Below, one piece after another: positions 55,376 to 64,000 of a stretch of DNA of 64,000 bases. Location: the NCBI GenBank assembly GCA_029222685.1, contig JARHVB010000023.1, positions 62,001 to 126,000 of the forward strand. The letters are read 5' to 3'. Position 1 is the stretch's first letter; each line of letters opens with the position of its first letter. The DNA comes from Terripilifer ovatus (GTDB lineage: Bacteria; Pseudomonadota; Alphaproteobacteria; Rhizobiales; Beijerinckiaceae). The translations under genes and the position numbers were made by a program. The notes below the pieces were generated by a model. The model saw only the letters and a program-made list of their open reading frames with translations. It did no database searches and was not told the DNA's origin.

Positions 55376-55628
55376 AGAAGCCCTCATCCTGAGAGTCTGG
55401 CTGAAAAGTAACGCTGTCATTCCCGACGTCCGCGAAGCGGGCGAGCGGGAATCCAGAAAGCCAAGGTCTCCTTGTTGCCCCTGGATTCCCGCTCTGCGCT
55501 TCGCTTGGCGGGAATGACACACTAAGATCGAGTCAAAACAGCAAGATAGAAAGCCCTGAAAAATGGGCGTTACTTTTCAGTCAGATTCTGATGAGCCTGC
55601 GTAGCAGGCGTCTCGAAGGACGGGGGCG
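55376..55628. repeat. Palindromic repeat element interrupted by the MITE-like element
   Basis: Left part (agaagccctcatcctga, about 55376-55392) and right part (atgagcctgcgtagcaggcg and following to 55628) together match, in opposite orientation, the uninterrupted copy at 55722-55774. The MITE-like element lies between the two parts. Confidence 0.75.
55393..55588. mobile_element. MITE-like palindromic element, copy 2 (intact ends)
   Basis: This 196-bp non-coding element has 21-bp terminal inverted repeats that match at 19 of 21 positions; the inner 13 bases ctgaaaagtaacg (55401-55413) and cgttacttttcag (55568-55580) are perfect complements. A TGA is present on both sides, a candidate 3-bp target duplication. 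The interior matches copy 1 at 24024-24204 almost throughout. No transposase is encoded; it would need one in trans. The ends and TNA-like target suggest an IS5-group transposase, by inference. Confidence 0.85.
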
Positions 55629-55721
55629 TGTGGTAGAATCACGGTGAGCGGTGTCACAGCAGGGCTTTAACTATCTATGGATATTGGCTTTCATCAATAG
55701 CAGCCGATTGACTGCGGCCTG

Positions 55722-55774
55722 ACGCCCCCGTCCTTCGAGACGGCGCTGCGCGCCTCCTCAGGATGAGGGCTTCT
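55722..55774 (-). repeat. Palindromic repeat element, uninterrupted copy
   Basis: About 53 bp (cgcccccgtccttcgagacg ... cctcaggatgagggcttct) form an inverted copy of the element split by the MITE at 55376-55628. The two copies face each other across about 93 bp of non-coding sequence. Short repeats of this type are common between genes in Hyphomicrobiales. Confidence 0.75.
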
Positions 55775-55807
55775 GTTGATGTTGGGCCTTTCAGATATCT
55801 TAGCAAT

Positions 55808-56653
55808 TCAACCCGCCTCGTTGATCCGAAAGCCCGTGCCATCGCGCTCGACCCAGCCGAAGCCGGGAAACGGGAGATGGGCGCCGAGCGCGCGGATGTT
55901 GTCCTTGACGCACATTTCAAGCACCCGCCGGCGCGATTTCGCAGCCTGCGCGCCGTCGAGATCGTAGACGACCTGGACTTCGGGCTTGGCGAACTGGATC
56001 TGTGCATAGTGCACGACGTCGCCCCACATGATCGCGGTGTCCTTGCCGGAGTTGACGATCCAGGCGGTGTGGCCCGGCGTGTGGCCGGGGCAGAGATGGG
56101 CTGCGACGCCTGAGATGCCGCCGCCTTCCTTGACGATATGCAGACGGTCGCGGTAGGGCCGCGTATCGGCCTCCACATGCGGCAGGTTCTTGTCGATGCG
56201 CGGGTCACCGCAAGGCTTCTGCGCGAACCAGAAATTGGCTTCGGCCTCATGCACGAAGACTTCCGCATTGGGGAAGTTGGCTTTGCCGGTGTGATCGATC
56301 AGCCCGTACATGTGATCGGGGTGCAGATGCGTGAGGAAAATATAATCGATGTCGGCGGGGTCGATGCCGGCAGCCTTGAGGTTGCCGATGAGCAGGCCAA
56401 GGGACGGATACATGCGCTCGGCCGAGCCGGTGTCGATGAGCGCCAGCTTGTCGCCGATTTTCAACAAGTATTCGTTGACCGACATGTAGAAGACGTCGCC
56501 GAACTCGTGGCCGGTCATGCGCACGGTGTCTTCCGGCGACAGGCCGATCACCTTGTCGTTGGCGGTCGGCAGCAGGCCGTCGCAGAAGGCCAGCACTTCG
56601 ATGTCGCCGATCATGCGGCTTGGCTGTTTTTCGATCGCAAATGGGACGTTCAT
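55808..56653 (-). CDS. MBL-fold metallo-hydrolase
   Basis: This 281-residue metallo-beta-lactamase-fold enzyme has the metal motif THLHPDHM near residue 109, a further His in CPGHTPGHTAW near 190, and an Asp in MWGDVVHYA. The class includes lactonases, glyoxalase II and quorum-quenching enzymes; the sequence alone does not choose among them. It lies 26 bases downstream of thiE in the same direction and could share its transcript. Confidence 0.88.
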   Translation of the reverse strand: MNVPFAIEKQPSRMIGDIEVLAFCDGLLPTANDKVIGLSPEDTVRMTGHEFGDVFYMSVNEYLLKIGDKLALIDTGSAERMYPSLGLLIGNLKAAGIDPADIDYIFLTHLHPDHMYGLIDHTGKANFPNAEVFVHEAEANFWFAQKPCGDPRIDKNLPHVEADTRPYRDRLHIVKEGGGISGVAAHLCPGHTPGHTAWIVNSGKDTAIMWGDVVHYAQIQFAKPEVQVVYDLDGAQAAKSRRRVLEMCVKDNIRALGAHLPFPGFGWVERDGTGFRINEAG

Positions 56654-56679
56654 GTTTCCTCCGTTTGTTTTGTTTGAGA

Positions 56680-57312
56680 TTATGGCGTGAACAGCTTGGC
56701 GACTGCGGCGGCGGCGGCCCTGGAGTCATCGGCGCCGACGATTGCGGAGACGATTGCAAGACCATCGGCGCCGGCTTCCAGCACCGCTGCGGAATTGGTC
56801 GCGTTCAATCCGCCGATCGCCATGACTGGTTTGAAGCTCAGCGCGCGCAGCGCCCGAAACCCTTCGACACCCAGCGGCGTCGAGGCGTTGGCCTTGGTCG
56901 TCTGCAGATAGAGTGGACCGATGCCGAGATAGTCGGTGCGTTTCGCATCGTCGCGTTCGATCTGCGTGCGGTTGGTGATCGAGAGGCCGATGATCTTGTC
57001 CGGGCCGATCAGTTGCCGGACGATTTCGACCGGCATGTCGGTCTGGCCGACATGGACCCCATCGGCGTCGATGGCCTGGGCGATATCGACCCGGTCGTTG
57101 ATGATCAGCGGCACGCCCAGCGGCTTGAGCAGGGTCTTGAGCGCCACGGCCTCGGCGAGAAACTCGCGCGTCGAGGCGTCCTTCTCGCGCAGTTGCACCA
57201 TCGTCACGCCGCCCTGGACGGCGGCGGAGACGACATCGACGAGACTGCGGCCGCGCGACAGGCCGCGGTCGGTGACGAGACACAGGCGCCAGATCTTCGG
57301 ATCGTAAGTCAT
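56680..57312 (-). CDS. thiE: Thiamine phosphate synthase
   Basis: ThiE joins hydroxymethylpyrimidine diphosphate and thiazole phosphate to thiamine phosphate. The 210-residue TIM barrel shows LCLVTDRGLS, GGVTMVQLREKDASTREF, VPLIINDRVDIAQAIDADGVHVGQTDMP and VMAIGGLN. Its ATG overlaps the thiM stop by four bases, so thiM and thiE are coupled. It makes the monophosphate that ThiL at 50.8 kb converts to the active cofactor. Confidence 0.95.
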   Translation of the reverse strand: MTYDPKIWRLCLVTDRGLSRGRSLVDVVSAAVQGGVTMVQLREKDASTREFLAEAVALKTLLKPLGVPLIINDRVDIAQAIDADGVHVGQTDMPVEIVRQLIGPDKIIGLSITNRTQIERDDAKRTDYLGIGPLYLQTTKANASTPLGVEGFRALRALSFKPVMAIGGLNATNSAAVLEAGADGLAIVSAIVGADDSRAAAAAVAKLFTP

Positions 57313-58154
57313 GCAATAACCTTAAGGCGGCCGGTGATATCGGCCGGTGTGATGGCGTCAAGCGTGTCGATAAAAGCAACGCGGAAGGAGCCTGGATGGC
57401 GCGCCGTTTCTGCCGCCATGTCGCCGGCGACGCCGTAGACCGCCAGCGCGGCGATGGCAGCCTCGAGGGGGGTGGGAGCAATGGCGAGAAAACCACCCAT
57501 GACGCTCGACAGCGAGCACCCGAGCGCCGTGACTTTCGTCATCAACGGCGAGCCGTTGGCGAGGCGTACAACCTGCTGGCCGTCAGTGGCGACATCGACT
57601 TCACCGGTCGCCACCACCGTGCAGCCGAAGTGTCTGGCGAGTTCGATGCAGAACAACTGCGCTTCCGATGTGGTATTGGTGCTGTCGGTGCCGCGCGGCG
57701 TCGCCTTCGTCTGGGTCAGGCCGGCGAGGCGCGCCACCGCAATGATCTCGGAGGCGTTGCCGCGCAGGATGGCCGGTCGCGCCTTCATCAGGTCGAGAAC
57801 GACGCCATTGCGAAAATCCATCGGACCGACGGCGACAGGGTCGAGCAGCCAGGGCGTGCCGACTTTGTGGGCGACATCGACGGCGATTTGCATGGCCTTC
57901 GCGGTTGCGGCCGAAAGGGTGCCGATGTTGACGACAAGCGCGCCGGCGATCGGCGTAAACTGCGGCGTTTCCTCCGGCGCATGCACCATGGCCGGCGCCG
58001 CACCGATCGCCAGCAGGGCGTTGGCGGCAATGTCCATCGAGACGTAATTGGTGATGTTCTGGACCAGCGGACGCCGGGCGCGCAGTTCGCTCAGCAGGCG
58101 GCCGGCCAGACCAGCGAGATCGGTAGCTTGGGGATTGGGGCGTACATCGACCAA
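57309..58154 (-). CDS. thiM: Hydroxyethylthiazole kinase
   Basis: ThiM phosphorylates the thiazole moiety, a salvage step. About 281 residues show PLVQNITNYVSMDIAANALLAIGAAPAM, VNIGTLS, LDPVAVG, RGNASEI and the C-terminal KVTALGCSLSSVMGGFLA phosphate-binding region. TTG at 58154 after GAGAGGA is preferred; ATG at 58208 is an upstream alternative. With thiE and without thiC, thiD or thiG nearby, this is a salvage pair. I saw no TPP riboswitch upstream. Confidence 0.93.
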   Translation of the reverse strand: MVDVRPNPQATDLAGLAGRLLSELRARRPLVQNITNYVSMDIAANALLAIGAAPAMVHAPEETPQFTPIAGALVVNIGTLSAATAKAMQIAVDVAHKVGTPWLLDPVAVGPMDFRNGVVLDLMKARPAILRGNASEIIAVARLAGLTQTKATPRGTDSTNTTSEAQLFCIELARHFGCTVVATGEVDVATDGQQVVRLANGSPLMTKVTALGCSLSSVMGGFLAIAPTPLEAAIAALAVYGVAGDMAAETARHPGSFRVAFIDTLDAITPADITGRLKVIA

Positions 58155-58258
58155 AGTGTATTTCCTCTCGACGCGACGGTGATAACCCATCTCTCGTCCG
58201 TTATTCAAAACATTCCCGGCTGTGTGCTGTAAAACACAAATAAATCAGGGATCTACAT

Positions 58259-58275
58259 ATTGCAAAGTTGGCAAT
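58259..58275. promoter_or_regulatory. Short inverted repeat between thiM and the MFS gene
   Basis: attgc-N7-gcaat lies in the 161-bp gap between the divergent thiM and MFS genes and could be an operator. The arms are only 5 bp, so chance is possible. Confidence 0.3.
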
Positions 58276-58315
58276 GCCGCGAGCGTCGATCTATAGGTGG
58301 GGCTGGAGGAAGCGC

Positions 58316-59530
58316 ATGTCGGCTACTACCATTGCAACCGAAATCGACGATCGTACGGCGAAGGCCAGCATTCTGCGCCTTGCCGTCGCGCAGGCGCTGG
58401 CGGGCGCCAACTCGACAGTGGTGATGACGACCGGCGGCATTGTCGGGTCGATCCTGGCGCCCCGCAGCGACCTGGCGACCTTGCCAGTCACGACCTACGT
58501 CATCGGCACGGCGCTCTCGACGCTTCCCGCCGGGTGGATCGCCCGGCATTATGGCCGTCGCACGTCCTTCCTCGTCGGCGCAAGCTGCGGCGTGATGATC
58601 GGCTTGGTTGCAGCCCTGGCTATCTATCTCGGATCGTTCGCCCTGTTCTGCTTCGCGACCTTTGTCGGCGGCGCCTATCAGGCAGTGGCTCATTCGTTTC
58701 GTTTTGCCGCCACCGACGTGGCAAGTCCGTCGCTGCGGCCGAAGGCGATTTCCTGGGTCATGATCGGTGGCGTTTTCTCCGGCATTCTGGGGCCGCAACT
58801 CGTCAATCACACGATGGACCTGCTATCGCCGCATCTGTTCATGGCGAGTTTTCTGGCGCAGTCCGCCGTTGCCGTTGTCTGCATGGTGGTGCTGGCAGGG
58901 ACAAATATTCCCAAGCCGACGGCGGCTTCCCTGAAAGCCGGGCGGCCGCTGCGCGAGATCGCCCTGCAGCCCCGCTTCATCACCGCGGTCGCCTGCGGCA
59001 TGATCTCCTATTCGATGATGAACCTGGTGATGACGTCGGCGCCGCTGGCGATGAAAATGTGCGGCCTGCCTTTGTCGGACGCCAGTTGGGGCATCCAGTG
59101 GCATGTGCTGGCCATGTTCGGGCCGAGCTTTTTCACCGGCAGCCTGATCACGCGTTTCGGCGCTCCCCGCATTGTCGCCACTGGCTTCGTCATCATGATC
59201 GCCGCTGCCGCGACGGGATTGCAGGGCATCACCGCCGCGCATTTCTGGGCGGCGTTGATCCTGATCGGCCTCGGCTGGAATTTCGGCTTCGTCGGTGCTT
59301 CCGCCATGGTGGTCGAGACCCATCGTCCGGAAGAGCGCAACAAGGTGCAGTCGTTCAACGACTTCCTTGTCTTCGGCTTCATGGCGATCGCGTCGTTTTC
59401 GTCGGGCCAGATGCTGGCCCACTCGGGGTGGGCGCTGGTCAACTGGGTCGTGTTCCCGCCCGTCGCGCTGGGTCTCTTCGCGCTCATGGCGAGCGGTGCG
59501 TTCAAACGAAGGCGGACGGCAGAGGCCTGA
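58316..59530 (+). CDS. MFS transporter
   Basis: This 404-residue protein has about 12 helices. Loop 2-3 reads IARHYGRRTSFLVGA, a normal MFS motif A variant, and WNFGFVGASAMVVETHRPEERNKVQSFNDFLVFGFMA is characteristic of one alphaproteobacterial MFS group. The ATG at 58316 follows GGAGGA. It is divergent from thiM-thiE. Transport of a thiamine precursor is possible by position but has no sequence support. Confidence 0.88.
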   Translation: MSATTIATEIDDRTAKASILRLAVAQALAGANSTVVMTTGGIVGSILAPRSDLATLPVTTYVIGTALSTLPAGWIARHYGRRTSFLVGASCGVMIGLVAALAIYLGSFALFCFATFVGGAYQAVAHSFRFAATDVASPSLRPKAISWVMIGGVFSGILGPQLVNHTMDLLSPHLFMASFLAQSAVAVVCMVVLAGTNIPKPTAASLKAGRPLREIALQPRFITAVACGMISYSMMNLVMTSAPLAMKMCGLPLSDASWGIQWHVLAMFGPSFFTGSLITRFGAPRIVATGFVIMIAAAATGLQGITAAHFWAALILIGLGWNFGFVGASAMVVETHRPEERNKVQSFNDFLVFGFMAIASFSSGQMLAHSGWALVNWVVFPPVALGLFALMASGAFKRRRTAEA

Positions 59531-59797
59531 GCGCGTTTTCCAGCGGCGAATCAGTTCCGACCAGAACCGCGGATTTCACTGTTTCCGACGGAGTCGGCAG
59601 CAGGATGCTCGCTGAAAACATTGGAAATTGGTCTTAACTGCACCTGCAAGCCGTCCTTGACATTGCGGGCACGGCTTCTTTCTGGCATAGGGCTTTCCGG
59701 CTTTGGCGGCCACGTTGCTGACATAATTCTTTCGGGCCGCCTGCAGGATCGTGGATTTCCGCGGTTCTCGTGTGGAAACCAAGAAGGGCGGAGCTCG

Positions 59798-61930
<2,133 letters not shown>

Positions 61931-62004
61931 GCGGCCGTAGAGTGTGAATACGGAAAGGGCGGGGGAAACCTCGCCCTTTTTGTTTGTGTGATCTGCCGGA
62001 AAAT

Positions 62005-62063
62005 TGAATCCCTGGAATCGTTTGCGGCGCTTCGTGCAAGTTTTGATTCAGGTTGAGGTCGCG
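62005..62063. repeat. 59-bp repeat, copy 1
   Basis: This begins tgaatccctggaatcg and ends with gattcaggttgagg. It aligns without gaps to 62161-62215 and 63377-63434. The tgaatc and gattca ends can pair to form a hairpin. Confidence 0.7.
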
Positions 62064-62160
62064 CCGCCGGCATTTCTGACGCGGTGGAGAAAGCCGAGTG
62101 ATCCGACGATCATCGGCCGTGCAGTTGGAATGGCAATTGATATTCGTGCTTGAAGAAAAT

Positions 62161-62215
62161 TGAATCCGGAGAATCGCTTGCCGGGCTTTCTTCAGGTTAT
62201 GATTCAAGCCCAGCC
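62161..62215. repeat. 59-bp repeat, copy 2
   Basis: This begins tgaatccggagaatcgcttg and lies directly after the stop of the leftward secreted-protein gene. It is the most diverged of the three copies at its right end. Confidence 0.65.
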
Positions 62216-62216
62216 G

Positions 62217-63350
62217 TCATTCCACGGTGGCGCTGACGATCGGGCCCTGCGTCATGCCGATGGCGAAGTGCGCAATCTCGCGGACCTTGTCCGCCTCACC
62301 TGCTTCCACGGTCACCTTCCAGTCGGCAAAGACCCGCCAGCCAATCGTGAAATGTCCGAGGCTGGCGAGAAAGACGCGACCATCGACGACCATCGGCAGC
62401 AGCAGCGGCCTGGTGTCGGTCAGCGCGGCCGCAGTCTCGGGTTTTGCGGCCTTGTCGTCGGCCGGCGCGTCTTCAGGATCGGGATGGTCGGCGATCCGCT
62501 TCAGGCGCCGATATTCGTCGCCTTGCGGGCCGGTCAGGGCCGCGAGCAATTTTGCCTCCGCGCCGGCGCGATCCTCCTGCGTCTGCCTGACCAGGTCGAG
62601 CGCTGCGCGCTGGAACCCGCCGCAGCCACCCTTGCCGCAGGTGTTGGGCTCCCATTTGTTGAGCCCGGCCCAATCGTTGAACGTCTTTGCCGGATCGAAG
62701 CGCGGGGCGAAGACAAAGCTGGCCCTGCACGGTTTCTGCCATTTGCCCGCGCTCCATGGCGTCAGGACCAATGACGAGGTGAGGCTCGGCCCCGCGCTGA
62801 GGTCGTCGTCGATCACGACGGGAAGGCCATTCGCCGAGGCGAAGGACCGCGTCTGGCCGCAGGAACTGCCCACATCGTTTTCCCAGCTCTCGGGCGAAGG
62901 AACCAGGCTCGCCTGTCCGCGGTTCGCGGAGAAAAACACGGTCGAATTGCAATGCAGGGTGCCGGCGACGGTGTTGGCGGCAAACAGATCGCTGCCCGGC
63001 AGACTGGAGACCGTCACTGCTTCTTCGTTGCCGACGAACGCCTTCAGCAGTTCGGGTGCCGGGGTGAGGGGCGGTCGCAGCCGCTTCACCTCCTTGATGA
63101 ACGCCTGGTCCGAATAGGCCTTCAGCAAGAAGCGCGTCTTTCCGGAAACGAATCCGGCGGAGGGCTTGTTCATCAATGTGCCGACCATGTCGCCAGGGGC
63201 ATCGCCATTGGATGGCCAATTGCGTTTGACCAGAGTCACCACATGCCCGGCTGCGGCCGCGCACGAGGCCGCTGCTTGTGCAGCCTGGACCAGCGCGATG
63301 GTCACGGCGCAGGCGACCGAGGCGCGTTTGGCGACAGCAGAAAACGGCAT
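62217..63350 (-). CDS. Secreted hypothetical protein
   Basis: This 377-residue protein has a signal peptide (RASVACAVTIALVQAAQAAA, cleavage near residue 27). The mature part contains eight or so cysteines, including GTLHCNS, GSSCGQT, KPCRAS and the cluster NTCGKGGCGGF, which suggests disulfides in the periplasm. A charged Pro/Ala/Asp-rich stretch (residues about 295-315) precedes the C-terminal domain. I do not recognise a family. It lies between hppA and bamE and is flanked by copies of a 59-bp repeat. Confidence 0.75.
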   Translation of the reverse strand: MPFSAVAKRASVACAVTIALVQAAQAAASCAAAAGHVVTLVKRNWPSNGDAPGDMVGTLMNKPSAGFVSGKTRFLLKAYSDQAFIKEVKRLRPPLTPAPELLKAFVGNEEAVTVSSLPGSDLFAANTVAGTLHCNSTVFFSANRGQASLVPSPESWENDVGSSCGQTRSFASANGLPVVIDDDLSAGPSLTSSLVLTPWSAGKWQKPCRASFVFAPRFDPAKTFNDWAGLNKWEPNTCGKGGCGGFQRAALDLVRQTQEDRAGAEAKLLAALTGPQGDEYRRLKRIADHPDPEDAPADDKAAKPETAAALTDTRPLLLPMVVDGRVFLASLGHFTIGWRVFADWKVTVEAGEADKVREIAHFAIGMTQGPIVSATVE

Positions 63351-63376
63351 GAAAATCTCCCGCTATGGCGAAAGCC

Positions 63377-63434
63377 TGAATCGCTGGAATCGCTTACCTG
63401 CATTTCTGCAGGTTGTGAGTCAGGTTCAGGCCGC
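63377..63434. repeat. 59-bp repeat, copy 3
   Basis: This begins tgaatcgctggaatcgctta and lies between the secreted-protein gene and bamE. Its end gtgagtcaggttcaggccgcg closely matches copy 1. Confidence 0.7.
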
Positions 63435-63449
63435 GCTTTGCGCCGGACG

Positions 63450-63902
63450 TCAGGAGAAGCGCAGCAGGTTCTGCATCATGTTTTTCAGGAAGGATGTTTC
63501 GCCGCCGGCGGTGGGCGTCGTGCGGTCGAGGAAGTTGATGACCTTGCCGTCTTCCAGGCCGTAATTGGCGATGCGCTGAACCTTTTTGTTCTTGTCGAAA
63601 TAGACCGCGAAAATCCGCTGATCGGTGATGGTCGGCTGCATGAAGGCGAGCTTACGTTCCGTCTTCTGGCTGATGTAGTACCAGGCGTCGCCACCGACGG
63701 TCGAGGTGGTGGAAGGGGTGCCGAGAACGACCAGGGTCTGTTCGGCCGAAGAGCCCATCTTGATCTGGCTCATGGTCTTGTCGTCGATCACATAGCCGCG
63801 GTACACGTCGCCGTCATATCCCATGCAGCCGCCCAGGCTCGTGGCAAGCGCCGCGGCCAACGAGAAGCCCATCATTTTAGACCGGATATTCAGCTTCGTC
63901 AT
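63450..63902 (-). CDS. bamE: Outer membrane protein assembly factor BamE
   Basis: This 150-residue lipoprotein is part of the BAM complex that inserts beta-barrel proteins such as the porin at 3.4 kb. The signal peptide ends at a lipobox (SLGGC, Cys near residue 24), and the SmpA/OmlA domain follows, with IKMGSSAEQTLVVLGTPSTTS and DAWYYISQ. ATG at 63902 (MTKLNIRSK) is preferred over the longer frame. It is the last gene in the window. Confidence 0.9.
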   Translation of the reverse strand: MTKLNIRSKMMGFSLAAALATSLGGCMGYDGDVYRGYVIDDKTMSQIKMGSSAEQTLVVLGTPSTTSTVGGDAWYYISQKTERKLAFMQPTITDQRIFAVYFDKNKKVQRIANYGLEDGKVINFLDRTTPTAGGETSFLKNMMQNLLRFS

Positions 63903-64000
63903 TCTTGTTCCCCGAGCCGGACACAGGCGCAACGCGCGCATAATATAGAATTTTACTTGCATCCGTGACCGGCGATGCCTAACCCCCGGAGGCGCGAATT

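Noticed and set aside
58155..58315. Possible TPP riboswitch upstream of thiM
   Set aside because: I looked for the CTGAGA and ACCTGA-type conserved blocks on the relevant strand and did not find them.

Overview
The window looks like a chromosomal segment of an alphaproteobacterium of the order Hyphomicrobiales (Rhizobiales). The genus is uncertain; a Xanthobacteraceae, Bradyrhizobiaceae or Beijerinckiaceae relative is my inference. The reasons are high GC with strong codon bias, the order dapA-smpB-(UDG-NYN)-rpoZ-rsh-pdxJ-acpS-lepB-rnc-era-recO, the cluster glyA-nrdR-ribD-ribE-ribH-nusB-thiL, the porin type, an LdtR-type MarR regulator, bpt beside an RDD protein, and a K+-independent H+-pyrophosphatase. 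I found no tRNA, rRNA or CRISPR.

Layout: 1-3.1 kb: end of dapA, a PaiB-like FMN protein, smpB, and a frameshifted TPR membrane protein. 3.4-6.5 kb: a porin, then a family-5 uracil-DNA glycosylase paired with a NYN nuclease. 6.9-17.5 kb: the housekeeping run rpoZ, rsh, an ABC exporter, pdxJ, acpS, lepB, rnc, era, an MFS pump, recO and a small secreted protein. 17.7-25.9 kb: mntP behind a yybP-ykoY manganese riboswitch, an ABM protein, parC, an Old Yellow Enzyme, a DUF3592 protein, dodecin, bpt and an RDD protein. 26.0-32.4 kb: a VanX-like dipeptidase, btaA-btaB (betaine lipid synthesis) behind an apparent Pho box, an M50/CBS protease, an SRPBCC protein, hemB and a DUF6163 protein. 32.6-38.0 kb: ldtR, small proteins, two single-domain response regulators, a DUF2267 protein and an L,D-transpeptidase. 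38.1-42.1 kb: a bo3 quinol oxidase with subunits I and III fused in one chain. 42.1-43.2 kb: gene remnants. 43.2-45.7 kb: an MFS/TetR pair with two operators, then a MazEF-type toxin-antitoxin. 46.1-51.8 kb: glyA to thiL. 51.8-59.5 kb: an accessory block holding an Arg/Trp-rich Tat protein, a LysR regulator, an orphan NMT1-like binding protein, a TauD dioxygenase, repeat elements, an MBL hydrolase, thiE, thiM and an MFS pump. 59.8-64 kb: hppA, a secreted protein flanked by short repeats, and bamE.

The main themes are stress and nutrient adaptation. Rsh makes and degrades (p)ppGpp. BtaAB with the Pho box points to replacing phospholipids by betaine lipids when phosphate is short. MntP with its riboswitch handles manganese excess. 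LdtR and the L,D-transpeptidase act on peptidoglycan cross-linking. The riboflavin genes and dodecin deal with flavins, and thiL, thiE and thiM with thiamine.

The most interesting non-standard signals are the CyoB-CyoC fusion, the btaAB Pho box, a MITE-like element with 21-bp terminal repeats inserted into a second palindromic repeat family (two copies 31 kb apart), the Arg/Trp-rich Tat protein beside a LysR regulator with a histone-H1-like tail, a 12-bp-period repeat upstream of the DUF6163 gene, and several single-base frameshifts in otherwise recognisable genes.
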